Shown one piece after another: positions 36,022-47,734 of a stretch of 64,000 bases of DNA (position 1 is the stretch's first letter; each line of letters opens with the position of its first letter). The notes under the pieces are model-generated. The model did no database searches. It worked only from the letters and a program-made list of their open reading frames with translations, and was not told where the DNA came from. A program made the translations under genes and the position numbers. Source of the stretch: Nomia melanderi (taxonomy: Eukaryota > Arthropoda > Insecta > Hymenoptera > Halictidae); the NCBI RefSeq assembly GCF_051020985.1, contig NC_135010.1, positions 10,724,001-10,788,000 on the forward strand, in the 5' to 3' direction.

Positions 36022-36231
36022 GTATTGTAGTATCGTAGTTTTAAGACAGTGGGACAGCGAGTGTTCTAAGGGCCACAAGAGAAAGGGACTCGTGGAGACC
36101 AGGCGCAAGGGTTGGTGAGTTTTTCCGAAGGATGCGTAAGCGAGGATGAGTGCGTGGTGGTAGAGTGGGTGTGTTTGAGAATTTGTTGGAAGTGCGAGTA
36201 AGAAGAATGCTTGTGATGGAGAGAATGGTTT

Positions 36232-36432
36232 TTAACTCTTTGCAATCGGAAGTATTTCGTCAGCAATACTTAATATTTTCCAACTAGACAAAGAAGATAT
36301 TTTTTGAAACTAACTCAACGAGAAATCACAAGTAAATTGTGAAGCAAAGCTATTTTACCCCAATATTTCACACACCGATGCATTATATACAGTTCAATAT
36401 TAAATATTAAGTTCTATAGTTTCACTGAAATG
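36232..36432 (+). mobile_element. Family A MITE, right TIR lost
   Basis: It starts TTAACTCTTTGCAATCGGAA. The body matches the family (CAAAGCTATTTTACCCCAAT, ATATTAAGTTCTATAGTTTC) to CACTGAAATGG. Confidence 0.75.
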
Positions 36433-38104
36433 GCGAGAGATTTTGGAGAGAGTTGCGTTGACCTGAGAAGAGAAAAGACCCGTACACTGCGAGCTATATC
36501 GTTTCCATTTATTTGTATTCTATTCAATCTATTCCTATGTTACTTTTTAAATAAAACATATTTACCATTAATACCACAATAATGATTCTAGTTGTAAATT
36601 AAATGGAGAGAATGTTCGTTTAAACCGAAGACAGTTCCGACAACCATAAGAGTAACAAAGTGTTCAGCGCGGGGTTCTCGATTGATCGAATTCATCGTCG
36701 GCAAGAGAAAGTGCATCGAACGCGGCGATTAATCATCGGAGTCATCTGGACGCATGCGGCTCGCTCGTATTTTCCGCGCGCATGCTTTCTCGCTAGAGCC
36801 GCGGGAATTTCTCGGCCGGGACGGCGATGCTAATGGATCCTAATCGGTACTTTCCGCGCGGAACGTTTTGCCCTGTGTAACGTGAGTAGATGTCGTCAGC
36901 CTCTAACCAGCCAGCCGGCCGTGGACGCTTCGCTCGTAACTGGGAAAGCCTGGCGGAATTTCTTCCTCCTTTCTTCGAGTCTCGAAAGATTGCCATCGTT
37001 ATCATCATCATCATCATCATCAGCAGTAGGAGCAGCAACGGCAGCAGCATTTTGGAATATTATACTCTCAACGGTTTTAATAAACGAACCGTTCCGCTTG
37101 ATACAGATACCCGTGCACGTAGACAATGAAACCGAACGAAAATAGGACAAAAAGAATCTTTTGAAACGCCGGATACAACGCTGCGGAAATATTTGAATGA
37201 TGGTTTGATTTTTCAATTTTCACCGTAGAATTTCATTTTATAAGCGAAATACAGGATACGGGAGCCGAGAGTACATTTTCCAGCGAGTTTCGCATGTGCG
37301 CGAACGGGCTCGGGGAACAGAATCGACGCGTCGCACGCATGCGACGCTCGGTAGACGGGCTAATGAAGTACAATGTTGCGTACAGGTTATTATAACCTCG
37401 ATAAAACATTCACTCCGCGAAATAAACTTCCGGGGAATAATATTTGGCCGGCGAATTAATGACTGAAATTACAAATTCCCGGGAACTTAGCCATCCGATG
37501 ACGCTCCGAGAGATATCAAAGCAGAAATTACGAGTTTCGAAAAGTACACGGTTGCGAGTCGATCTAACGAACAAGCGGGCTCGGTCAGAGAGTCCGGACA
37601 GCTTCCCGAACGACGTTTACCAAGTGTCGTTACATCTACCTCGGCCAGGCACCGGAACCGTTCGAACGGCGAAACTTTAACCAATCCGACGGATGCAAAA
37701 AAGTTCCGACCGGCAAATTACCGGAGGAACCGCGAACACCGTTCCCGTTTCGATCCCCGGGAGCAGCGCGGAGCTGCCCTTTCCTCGTTAGAGTCGCTCG
37801 TGCGACCGCGCCTTTACTTCTTGCCTTTTTATCTCTCGTCGATAGTCGCCGGGAAACGTACGCCGACTGGCGGGCTTTTCGCCCGAGAATCTGGAAAATC
37901 CACTCGGCGCACGCGAGTCTTTTGTCGGAGTGGCAAAAAGAGGACAGGACTTTTCCACTTCCGTACGTTTCACCTTTTAACTACGAATTTCGAGTGATCT
38001 TGATTCAGTAATCATTGCTGTTGTTGCATTGCTACCTACTTTGTGATTTATTTATACTATTAGAAATATGTGTGATCGTAACGGTGGGTGATAGAATATA
38101 TGTT
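36433..38104. other. Intronic sequence with a short ATC microsatellite
   Basis: About seven ATC units lie at 37001-37022, followed by CAGCAG-type triplets. The Ile/Leu/Met-rich and Asp-rich translations across this region come from the repeat. Otherwise unique. Confidence 0.55.
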
Positions 38105-38336
38105 TTAACATGTTGAACGCTGCACGATTTCATAGAGCGAAGTACACAGAATGGAAAAATACAATATTAAATCATTTGACTAAATTGGACTGCACGTTCA
38201 TCAAACTGAATGTCACAATGGGCAGCGTTATACATAATATAGAAATGTTTGCGAATAATCAACGTTTAATTGAGTGAATTATAGTAATTCGATTTGCTTG
38301 GGGTCACCGGTGACCCCATGGCATTCAACGTGTTAA
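38105..38336 (+). mobile_element. Family B MITE, complete, 232 bases
   Basis: It runs from TTAACATGTTGAACGCTGCA to GGCATTCAACGTGTTAA. It carries the family palindrome in perfect form: GGGGTCACCGGTGACCCC at 38300-38317, 16 bases from the outer TTAA. It is the best reference copy for the family. Confidence 0.88.
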
Positions 38337-39054
38337 TTAATAGAAGAATGCAATTTTTGGAGAATACGATAGTAATTTTTGGAAACCTCGACAGGAATGG
38401 AAAATTTATTATGGGAATTAGTGAAATTGGGAGAATGAGTATCTCGGTTCGAACTAAATTCTTTCTCGGAAATATTCAGGTGACCATTCGGTATATTGGA
38501 TAATCAAAAAATCTAAAATGACGGATTTGATTTACGTTGATATGATATTTGCATGGTACGCGGTAATTAAACTACGTATCAATCATTGCGTATCTAATAA
38601 AACCATTCGGAATGAAATTCTGCTCTGCGTCTGCTCCGTTTAAATTAACCTGTTAAAATATGAATTTGCATATACAGGTTCATAGTTTATTCAGAGCCGC
38701 GCGCAAACGATCGATAATCCCGGCGCGGTACGTTGTTGCAAATTTACAATGAAGCCTAACGGTCAATTCCCGAGCTATTAAAATTCACGCGAATTCCTCT
38801 CGCTATTATTCAACGTTTTATCCGGAAACTGTTTGTTGCCGATTTTATAGAAATAGTGTTAACAAGCGTTCGTGAGCTGTAAGCAAACGTTTCGGCATCG
38901 CGTCGGAGCACGAAAACTGTTTTAGAGTTTCGGTAGAACGAAACTTTGTTAATAATGATTCACTAGAAACACACAGAAATAAAACGATTTCTATACTTCT
39001 TATTTACGTATACGTTTACCTTGAAGCATAACAACCGATCAAAGGAAAAACAAA
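38337..39054. other. Unique intronic sequence, no feature seen
   Basis: AT-rich, with no repeat partner found in the window and no open frame above about 70 residues. Confidence 0.5.
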
Positions 39055-39272
39055 TTCAACCTTCCTCGACGGTTTTCTTTAAACTTTAACTTTTAACAAT
39101 TTTTTCTATATTTATTTGTATCACAACTGTACCATTTAAAGGTAACATTTCAATGACTCCCAACTATTCTCGAATAAATAAATAGAGCGTCGTATTAAGC
39201 CGTAATTGAACGAACGAACATCGACGTGAACCTCAAAGTGAACCAAGAGCACTTCGGACCGCAAAGGGTTAA
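39055..39272 (-). mobile_element. Family A2 MITE, inverted, decayed left end
   Basis: Read on the minus strand it begins TTAACCCTTTGCGGTCCGAA (from 39272). The other end, TTCAACCTTCCTCGACGG at about 39055, is a degenerate TIR at the length expected for this sub-family. Confidence 0.6.
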
Positions 39273-39508
39273 CACTCATTAAGGACTGAATATCCATGTT
39301 TACTAAACCTTGTCCAAAATCCTCATTACCAATTCGACACGATAACGCAACGTATTAACAAACATGGAAACCAAAGCATAGGACGATTCCGATCTATCTC
39401 ATTTAAATTGTCAGACATCCGTATCTTCAATTCTTCTCAATGATACACTAAATATTGCTCAGCCTGTTTAACTATCCTATATATTCCCTTTCGCATATTT
39501 ATTTTCGT

Positions 39509-39657
39509 TAAAATTACAAAGTTTAATGTTTAATAAACTTCGCATAACGCGTCGCTATGTGAAATATCAAAGTAAAATTAGTCGCAACAAGCATCGTCTA
39601 TATTTTACCAAAGAGTGCTGAATATTTCCAGTAAAACACTTTCGAGTGCAAAGGGTA
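39509..39657 (-). mobile_element. Family A MITE, inverted, truncated
   Basis: On the minus strand it starts CCCTTTGCACTCGAAAGTG and GGAAATATTCAGCA, then follows the family to a break near 39509. The outer TTAA is lost. Confidence 0.75.
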
Positions 39658-42600
39658 CCTAACACACAATATAATACTTCCCCAGATATCTCAGCAACAG
39701 CAACCAAAGAAATCAGCTCAAAAAAAATATCCATAGATCCCAGAAGCCTCCGAAAATTTCGCGGCGACCGTCAATACTTCCCCGGTAATAATGTCGCGCC
39801 GTCTCTAAGCCAGCTGCGCGATCAATCACGTCGGACGACCGGTCGCCGTAGCAAATTGATAGATTCTCTCGCTTGGGTTCGTCGGATTAACGTGATCCAG
39901 CGTTATCGATGGCGGGAGTCGCGTCGCGTTTCATTTTTCTCCGTCGCCGCCGGTCGCAGTTCCGCGGAATCGCGGACGGAGATCCGCGTGGAGCCGCCGC
40001 GTCGTTTCCCGATCGCCGGAACGTGACCGGGGACGCTCAAATTGCTCGGACGGGTTTTTCCACGGCGGCGACCCTCTTCTCCCGAGGCCACGTCGTTTAG
40101 GGGCGGATCGAGAGGGTGAGAATCGAGCCGCTCGAGGGTAGAAGGGACAGCTAGCAGAAGAAGCGTCTAGGAAAGATCAAGCCCTTGGCAGCGGGTTCAA
40201 GGCGGGGGTTGGGGGCGGAGGACGGGGGCGAGGGTGGAATCCCATCAGAGATGGCGGCCGGCATCCGGCAATTTACGGACGTCCGGCGAAACTGATTTTC
40301 GAGGCGACAGAAATTACTTCTTCAGGAAGTCGCGGCCGCCGTTCGGCTTTCTCGCCCCCGCCGATTTCTCTCGATCTCTCGCCCCTATTTCGACGCTCCC
40401 TGCGAATCGCCTCTTTAAGGGGTTGGTAAGATGTAGCGGGGTCGATGGAGTGTTAATATTATTAGAACCAACGAACAGTCGCATCGGGTTCTCTTCTTTT
40501 TCTGCGGAGACTCCGCGGTGTTTATTGATATTTCAATTGATTTGTCATTCAGTTTGTGTAGTAGTGCGTCGGTTTCTTTTGTAATTCAGTGGAGGAGCGT
40601 CTGGAGGGTTTTGAATAATTGCAGATGAATTTAGAGGTAGCTGAGTTTGATTCGTTCGGTACTTCTAAGGTCGAAGTAGGTTTCAAGTGGCAGGATAAGG
40701 GAATTGACGGCCTTTAGGACTAGGGGCTGCGATTGACGTCTCCGCTACTGTCTGCAGCTCAGCAATATTGATTGCCGCTGGTTTTGAAAAGTTTAGGTTC
40801 CACTTTAAAAGTTTAATTTACGAGTTCGATATATCGTGGCGACGAACCCGCGAGAATCTTGGTGACGCCGAAATCGAAGTTTCCTGTGTTCGCCTAGCCG
40901 CCCCGTGCTATTGGCTGCCGGGGCAGAGCTGAGAGCCTTTCAGAGTTGCAGCCGCTTGAAATATTCCCGATTTTCATGGAATATTCCAATCCCCCACCGA
41001 GAAAGGGAAACGCTGCGTGTTTCGATTCGGAGTATATTAAATTCGCTTTCGGGGATTGCGTTCTCGGCGCCGACAGCGGCGGGGCGTTCGACGCCTTTGA
41101 ACCTGGTCAACGGTGACTGGTGCGTGAAAACAGAGGGTGCGAACGGGGAATTGGTTCTTCTCGCCGAAGGGCGGCTCGAGTGATCGCGGGAGTAATGAAA
41201 AGTCCGAGGGGAACCGTTGTCTTCGATATGAATAGGCGCGCTTTGTAAGGAGAAGAGAATTTAACGAGAACTGTATTGTACTAGAGTCTTCATAAAATTA
41301 ATCGTAAATGAATCCTTCTTTAACAGCAGCGCTTTAAAACTAGCATTTATAACTTTAACGTTTACCATTTCTAATTTCAAACATTTGATTTTACTCTCTA
41401 CAATTCAAAACTTCAACTATTCGTAACTTTAATCTCTTAAATCTGAACTACTTACAGCATCTCTACAATTCATAATTTTAATTTCAACCCGACTAACAAT
41501 TTCTTAAAACTACTGATAGTACTAGTTAACATTCACTATCACTCCCACTGCTCAATCACAAACCCGTCAACGTCTGGCTCACGCACAATGCAACAGATTT
41601 CAATGCCCAGACCACCTTTCCCAGAACAATACCTAGCAAAAAGAGTCTCACCCCATCTTCCAGCCCCGACAAAGCATCCCCCGCTCTGATCGTGCGCCAC
41701 GAGCAACGCGCTAAACAGTCCCCAGCGAAATTCCCCAATCGCAGGACACTTGCCGGTTGTTTTCGACTCAGGGGACCGGAAAGCCGGCCGATCGGCGGCC
41801 GGAGGAGAGTTTGACTTGCGGTGATAACGTCGGTCAGGCCGAAAATGATTCGACCCTCGCGCCGTATCCCCTCGACACGGTAATTCGCGCCGGGCACGCC
41901 CGTTAATTCGATCTTTTGTCGGGCCGGCCGAACACTCCCGTTCCCGGGCCGGCAATTCCGGGACGCGCAACGTTCGGTGGTAATTCGGTTGACAAGTCCG
42001 CGCAACGGCCGATGCATTTTCGTATACACGACTGGCTCGAGTTATTGGATTAGGGCATTTGATCGGCCGGCCGAATTACTTGACTATTTGCGCACGCTTA
42101 ATCGGTAATGACCCTGTAGAATTTGTCGGGGAGCCGCGTTAATACCCCCGGACAAAAGAGAGCGGGCGCGCGAGATCGGAACGATCGCGGAATCGATTTC
42201 GCGCGGGCGTGAAGCGACTGTGAAAGGCTCCGTCGCCTGTCGCGTACCTTCATTTCGCTTTTATTGTTCATTTCACCTTTCCGCTCCTTTCTATGAATAT
42301 TATAAAACGCTATCTCGCGCATGTCCTTTAAATTCAGATTGACTATAATTAGATCAGTCCGATTATCAGCGATTGTTCCACTGTATAATTTACATTATAC
42401 AATAGAATAGTTACGTAAACGTGTCGTTGCCATTGCTGACAAGTGACTAGATATATTTTGAGAACAGGATTTACACGTATGAATAATTCACGGAGCACGT
42501 AACAATACGAACGTTCGATTAATTCAGCGCCGACAATAAAGACGCAAGTGGAAAACGCGCGATACGAAGAACAAAGAACTAGTTACAAAAGCCAGTAGAT

Positions 42601-43903
42601 ATCGGAGGCGTCACAGATTAAATCGAGCAACGCTCCGATAACCAATTCCGCGCGACGCCACCGGCGGAAAAACGGCCGTAGATGATTAATTCCCAAAGGA
42701 ACGGGAAATCCGGCCGAAATAACGAAAATCCGCGGGACAACGGGATTAAAAATAATTCGCGCGAATTCGGGCGGTGTAGGCGGTCGTTGCAGAAAATGAA
42801 TTTGGCCATCGGCCGGCGCTTTTATCAGCCGCGCCGCCTCGCGCCGCGCGAAATCTCCACGCGGAAACGGGCCGCGCGCGGTCGCCGGCCAGGGCGGATA
42901 TAACCGGCGGTTAAGTGACTGAATTAGAGACGAAAGATTGCGGCCATTTCTTTCTGTTAAGTGCTCGTAAGGCTGATATATGGAAGTCCATAAACAAGCC
43001 GACGGAATCCGGCCGGGTCGCGCCGCTGAGTTTCGGTACAGCTGCCAAATGTAATTGGACGAAATAAACGTTGCAGCAAAATGCTTTCGCTTCGTTACAC
43101 CGTTCGACCGTTGCACCGCGTTTCTCACCCTCTTCGCCGACCGTTTTATACCAATTTTTCTAGCCACCGGCGGGGGGAGGAGCGAGCGCATCGATCGCCC
43201 ATCGGGCTCGCTTTAATCGCGCGAGACTCGCCGAATTATCGCGGACAATCGCGTGGCCGCCGCGAAACGGATTACCGGCGCCGCTGCGCTTCTCAGCGGC
43301 GGCCAGGTGTTTCGCCGCGGTGACTGTCATCTATTAGAAAACTCGGAACAATGGCTTCTAGCTTCTTCTGTCCGCCGTCCGCGCGACGCTATTCAAGCGT
43401 TTCTTGCTCGTAAATCTTCGCCGGCGTGCGGCGGCCGCGACAAAAATTGCATCTCGCGAAATTCGAAGCCTCCGGCGGAGACCTCTTCCTCGGTGAAAGC
43501 ACTTTCCGCGGTTACTGATGAACTTTTGTGCCTGGGAGAACGTGGAAAAGCGAATGGACCTTGGAGGATTTTTATTAACACGGATGAGTTGAGGCTTCGG
43601 CTGTGGCGGACCGTTTATGCGGTTATTGATCTATGGGATATGTCGAGGAATCAGGAGTCGCGCGTGGACATCGATTGGGAACGAGCAGTGGATGCGGCGA
43701 GTCGTGAACAGACGCTTCAACGGTTAATATACTTATTCTTATGTATGGAATTCATTCTTGCTCGACCTTATTGTTTATTCTGATCTAATTTACATAGAAT
43801 ATATTAAATATAAAACGTGAAATTCTGTAAATGTAAATTTGTTAGTTTGACAATTTGACTGGCAAGTATTCATCGAAACTCCTATGTAGTCGAAACAGAT
43901 TTC
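39658..43903. other. Unique intronic sequence, GC-rich in blocks
   Basis: GC-rich blocks lie at 39750-40420, 40880-41200, 41640-42260 and 42600-43500. The longest open frames of the window fall here: 202 residues on the minus strand at 42583-43191, and 176 on the plus strand at 43253-43783, which opens on GTG. Neither shows a domain, signal peptide or splice context that would support a gene. Confidence 0.5.
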
Positions 43904-44205
43904 TTAATAACTCGGAAATTTCTCACTGGAAATATTTAACATTTTTTGACAAGGCGAAGACGATATTCTTTGAAATTAAGTCGAAGGGAAGACACAAGTA
44001 TATTAAGGAACAAAGCTATTTTATTCCAATATTTCACGTATTGAGGCGTTATAGAAAGTTTAACATTAAATATCACATTTTCTAGTTTTACTGCGTCAAA
44101 TCAAGTGGTGACTGAGAGTCACCTCCCGAGTGCAAAGAAAATTAATGTTGAAGTTTACGTAAAATAATGGTGTCACCGAAATTCGAGTGACAGTCAAAGG
44201 GTTAA
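43904..44205 (+). mobile_element. Family A MITE with intact subterminal stem-loop, plus a second right end
   Basis: TTAA at 43904 is followed directly by TAACTCGGAAATTTCTCACT (part of the TIR is deleted). The body is close to the family consensus. A perfect stem-loop, GGTGACT GAG AGTCACC, lies at 44107-44123, and the right TIR CCGAGTGCAAAG leads to TTAA at 44142-44145. A further right-end-like sequence, GTGACAGTCAAAGGGTTAA, ends at 44205. Confidence 0.8.
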
Positions 44206-46493
44206 TACTCGATACAAAAGTGTAAGGTTCCACGAGGATGTTCTTCATTTTCTTTGGAATAATCTTTGCGAAACGGAGAACGTCGAATTTCATAAATGCA
44301 AATTTCGCGGTTTAATATTCGATATAAGGGCGTCAGGTTTTACGACGGCATTCTTCATTTTCCTTTCGATAATCCCGGCGATAAACGCAGCCATAGGCGA
44401 ACCGGAGGATTCTTGGTGGTTCGCGTCATTCCTACCCACTCGCCGAAACATTCTTCCCAGCCATTAAATTTGAAGGCGTAATAAGAACGCAGCGGAGTGC
44501 GAGTTGCGCGGCCACGATATTGCACAAGTCGCGCGTAATGCTCCCAGAACGGCCGTGTCATTACGTCACGCCTCCTGTTTATTCATACTGTCACGGTCCG
44601 CGAGGTTGGCGTCAGTCTTCGAGTCCCCTCGCCGGCGATCGAGCCTACGACCGAAACGTGAAATTGCTTGCGCAATCGAGGCGGAATAAGGTGTATCGTT
44701 GAACTCGGAAGCCCGCTCGAGCGTGAACACATCGGATTTCAGATTATGGGTCTTGTAAAGTTCAGAGCATCAAGATCGGATCGGGAAAAACAAGGAAACT
44801 GGTCAGCGGAAAAGACAGTTTGCGAAGTTTCCGTTGATCTGTGATTCTTTCGAAAAGAATCCAGCGCATCCTATAACGACGAAGATTTTCAGATAACGCA
44901 GTTCGAAAACGCTGGAAACTAGGAAAACTCTTTCCCACGCACTGACGCGCGATTATTAATTTGATTACATTATTCCGTCAAACGCTTACTCATACTTTCC
45001 ACGTTTACGATGACGCAGAGCGTCGCATTTCATCTGACTATCTAACATTACACCGTGGCAATTAAGACGAATCACGCGGACTCGTTCGGACATACCAGAC
45101 ACTATATAATACTCGACAGTAATTTTGCTGTGGAACTCTGATATCCACAAATAAAAATACATCAATCGCTGTGATTCATAAAAAGAACGACATTTCATTC
45201 TATACCCATGTTATCTCTTAAGCATGATTAATCCCAGAAAAGTAACATACAATTCCAATTTCGAATAAGTAACATCCATATTACTCAGATTCCATCCAAA
45301 CTCTCAGAAGTCTGACACGATATCCTACGAGAAAAGGATTACCATCGCCCGGGAAAGTGTTCGAATGCCAGACACACCGGAAGAAACACGGAACTGCATC
45401 GCCAGGAGCAGTTCGCTAAAACTTCCGGGAGCGGTACGAACGATCGTTCATCAATCGTGAAAATAAGACGCCAGAAGAACGAGGGGAAATTAATCGTTGT
45501 CGAAAACGCGGCGGGAGGGGGAGGAGACAGGTGAGCCGGGGGGTAGCCGTCGGAATTTTCGGGTCAAATTGCGCGCGAGTCGGAACGCAATCGGAGCCCG
45601 TCAAAACCCGTGCGCGCGGCTCAATCTGGCTTTGGCAGGTTCCGCGGAGGCGAAATTCAATGAGAGAAACGTGATTACGGCGCGGTTGAGCGAGATGTAT
45701 CAAAGTCGAAGCAATTAATACGTCATCAAAGGGGAGACGGAGGTGGCCCGGAACGCCAGCAATTTCTGAGGCCACCAAGACGCGGGATCCTTACGTGCCA
45801 CCGTTGTTCAAACGGGGACGCGCGGATGTGTGCGCCGCGCGCACCCGCGTCAAACGGCCGGAGGTGGCGGGGGGGTACGAGTGTTACGGCGTTGAAACAA
45901 TTAGGCAGAAACGCCTCTAATGACGTAGCAGCTGCTCAAATTCGGCTAGCAAAATTCCACGGCGTGTTACCCCTTAATCTTCACCCGTGTCTAACACGCC
46001 GCACCGCGGCGGACTGTCGGCGGGCTTCGACCTGGATATTCATGAGGACAATTTGAGAACTTGGTAACCTTCGAGCCCCTTTTAGCAATAAGCGACGACG
46101 CGCTTCCACGCGTTCGTTCCGATAAGAGCGCGCTACGCGGACGGCTAGCGCGGACGGTTCCAATTGTTCGTTGTTGCGAGTATTGACAGGAATGGCATTT
46201 CAATTGTTCTTTAATTCAGTTGCTCGTAGAGCCTGTCTGTTAAGACACTGATACGGGTGAGGATCAAGGCGATTGCGCAATGGCGAAGAAATTCTACTCT
46301 CGTGGCACAGTTTTCGATCGTTTGTTGCAGGATTCACGGTTCGGCGAGGAAGGAGAATGAAATGATTGGGTATTGTAATGAGGAATCACGTTGCTTTCTA
46401 TGTCGGGAGTCTCGTCAGGTGTAGCGAGAATTATTTATACTGAAATTCGACTGTTATGAGAGGTGAAAATTTCTGTTGTCAAATACATCAAAT
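44206..46493. other. Unique intronic sequence, no feature seen
   Basis: GC-richer at 45420-46200. No exon of a recognisable family, no RNA gene and no repeat partner in the window. Confidence 0.5.
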
Positions 46494-46693
46494 CTAACGC
46501 TAGAACTACGTAACAGTCGAAATGGCTGGTTTCGGTTTTCTCGTTTCGCTATTATTGATATCTTCTAAGCATTGAACATTCGAAATGATCTTGAAAATAC
46601 ATAGTTTCACTCGAGTACTATAACGAATGCCTGAAGAAACCGAAAATAATCTATTGTTACAATTTTTTAAACGCTTGGTAGTCCTAGTATTAA
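46494..46693. mobile_element. Family E MITE, 200 bases
   Basis: The left end is CTAACGCTAGAACTACGTAA (outer TTAA mutated to CTAA). The right end, read inverted, is TTAATACTAGGACTACC. It shares the CACTAG.ACTACC TIR pattern with the piggyBac copy at 8947. Confidence 0.7.
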
Positions 46694-47540
46694 CTGTCAA
46701 TATTAAGTTTCAAAAAAATAATGATACAATCGTTAAACTCTAGTCAATGCTACAATGTTCCCCTTATTCGAACGTCTCAAAGATCAACAGACAACAACGC
46801 TGAATTACAGAAGAACAATGACGCAGTTACCAATGAATCCCTAATGCTATCAATGTTTCCCATTTTACCATTCACCGATGCCTCGTTATCGGGCGAATTC
46901 GCCGTCGCCATTAAAGCGCGCGAGGCAACAAATAAATCAGACCCGGCGGAACGTTCATCGCGACAAGATTAAAAGTCTCCGGGGCCCGGGTAATGCCTTT
47001 GCATAAATCCCCCCTTGAATGCGAGTCGTATCCCGGCATTCTTGCCGCGTCAGTGGCCCTTTGGTATCAAGGATGCATCGCGTTTCCATTGCGCGACGTT
47101 TACGAGGAACACGGCCGTATCCCCGACAATGGAGGCGGTCGGCCGGACTTCTTGCCTCGGAAAATCCGCGACGCCGTAATCCACGGGCCGGCGTATCTGC
47201 CGGCCATAAATATTTCGTACAATGGTAACGATGTATACCGCGCGCGGCGCCATGGCGAGGATTTTCCGAGACCGGGCCCCTTTTCAAAATCCCAGATCGA
47301 CTGGCTTTTCGTCCGGAGCGCCGATGATGAATCGGCCGGAGTTTTCGCTGCGCTGGTTGGCAACGATCTATGGCGATCTATGACGAGGGAGTGATGAACT
47401 TCGATATAGATTTTAAGGCATCCATCGGCGCGCTTCGATTCGGAATTAATGGGAGCTCGTGGACGTTCATGAGATAAAATGTTGGTTTTCGTGCTTTCGC
47501 GCGGATTCGCGTTGTAAGGGAGAGCCTTGAATAGTTCTAC
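46694..47540. other. Unique intronic sequence, no gene seen
   Basis: Overlapping frames on both strands at 46955-47394 (up to 133 residues, plus) lack recognisable motifs. Confidence 0.5.
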
Positions 47541-47734
47541 GTAATTTGGCGCTCGATAATTGAACGTAAGGTAATTCGATGCTTGGTAATTTAACGCTTC
47601 ATTACACGACGTTTGATAATTGAACGTCTGGTAATTCCGGGATGATAATTTAACGTTTGGTAATTCGACCCTCGGTAATCTGACGCTTGATAATTCGACA
47701 ATTGATAATTGAACGCTAAGTAATTCGACACTGA
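47541..47734. repeat. 15-base minisatellite, about 13 units
   Basis: The unit is close to GGTAATTCGACGCTT, with GATAATTGAACG variants. Units follow one another at 15-base spacing with heavy divergence (GGTAATTTAACGCTT, GATAATTGAACGTCT, GGTAATTCGACCCTC, GGTAATCTGACGCTT). No spacers are present. Confidence 0.85.

Noticed and set aside
42583..43191. Longest ATG-initiated open frame (202 residues, minus strand)
   Set aside because: One such frame is about what chance gives in 64 kb of partly GC-rich DNA. It has no domain, signal or splice context and overlaps other open frames.
43253..43783. 176-residue plus-strand open frame
   Set aside because: It opens on GTG, has no ATG until near its end, and no recognisable motif; not credible as an animal gene.
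47541..47734. Regular short repeats suggesting a CRISPR array
   Set aside because: Units are contiguous 15-mers without spacers and diverge heavily, in an animal intron; a minisatellite.
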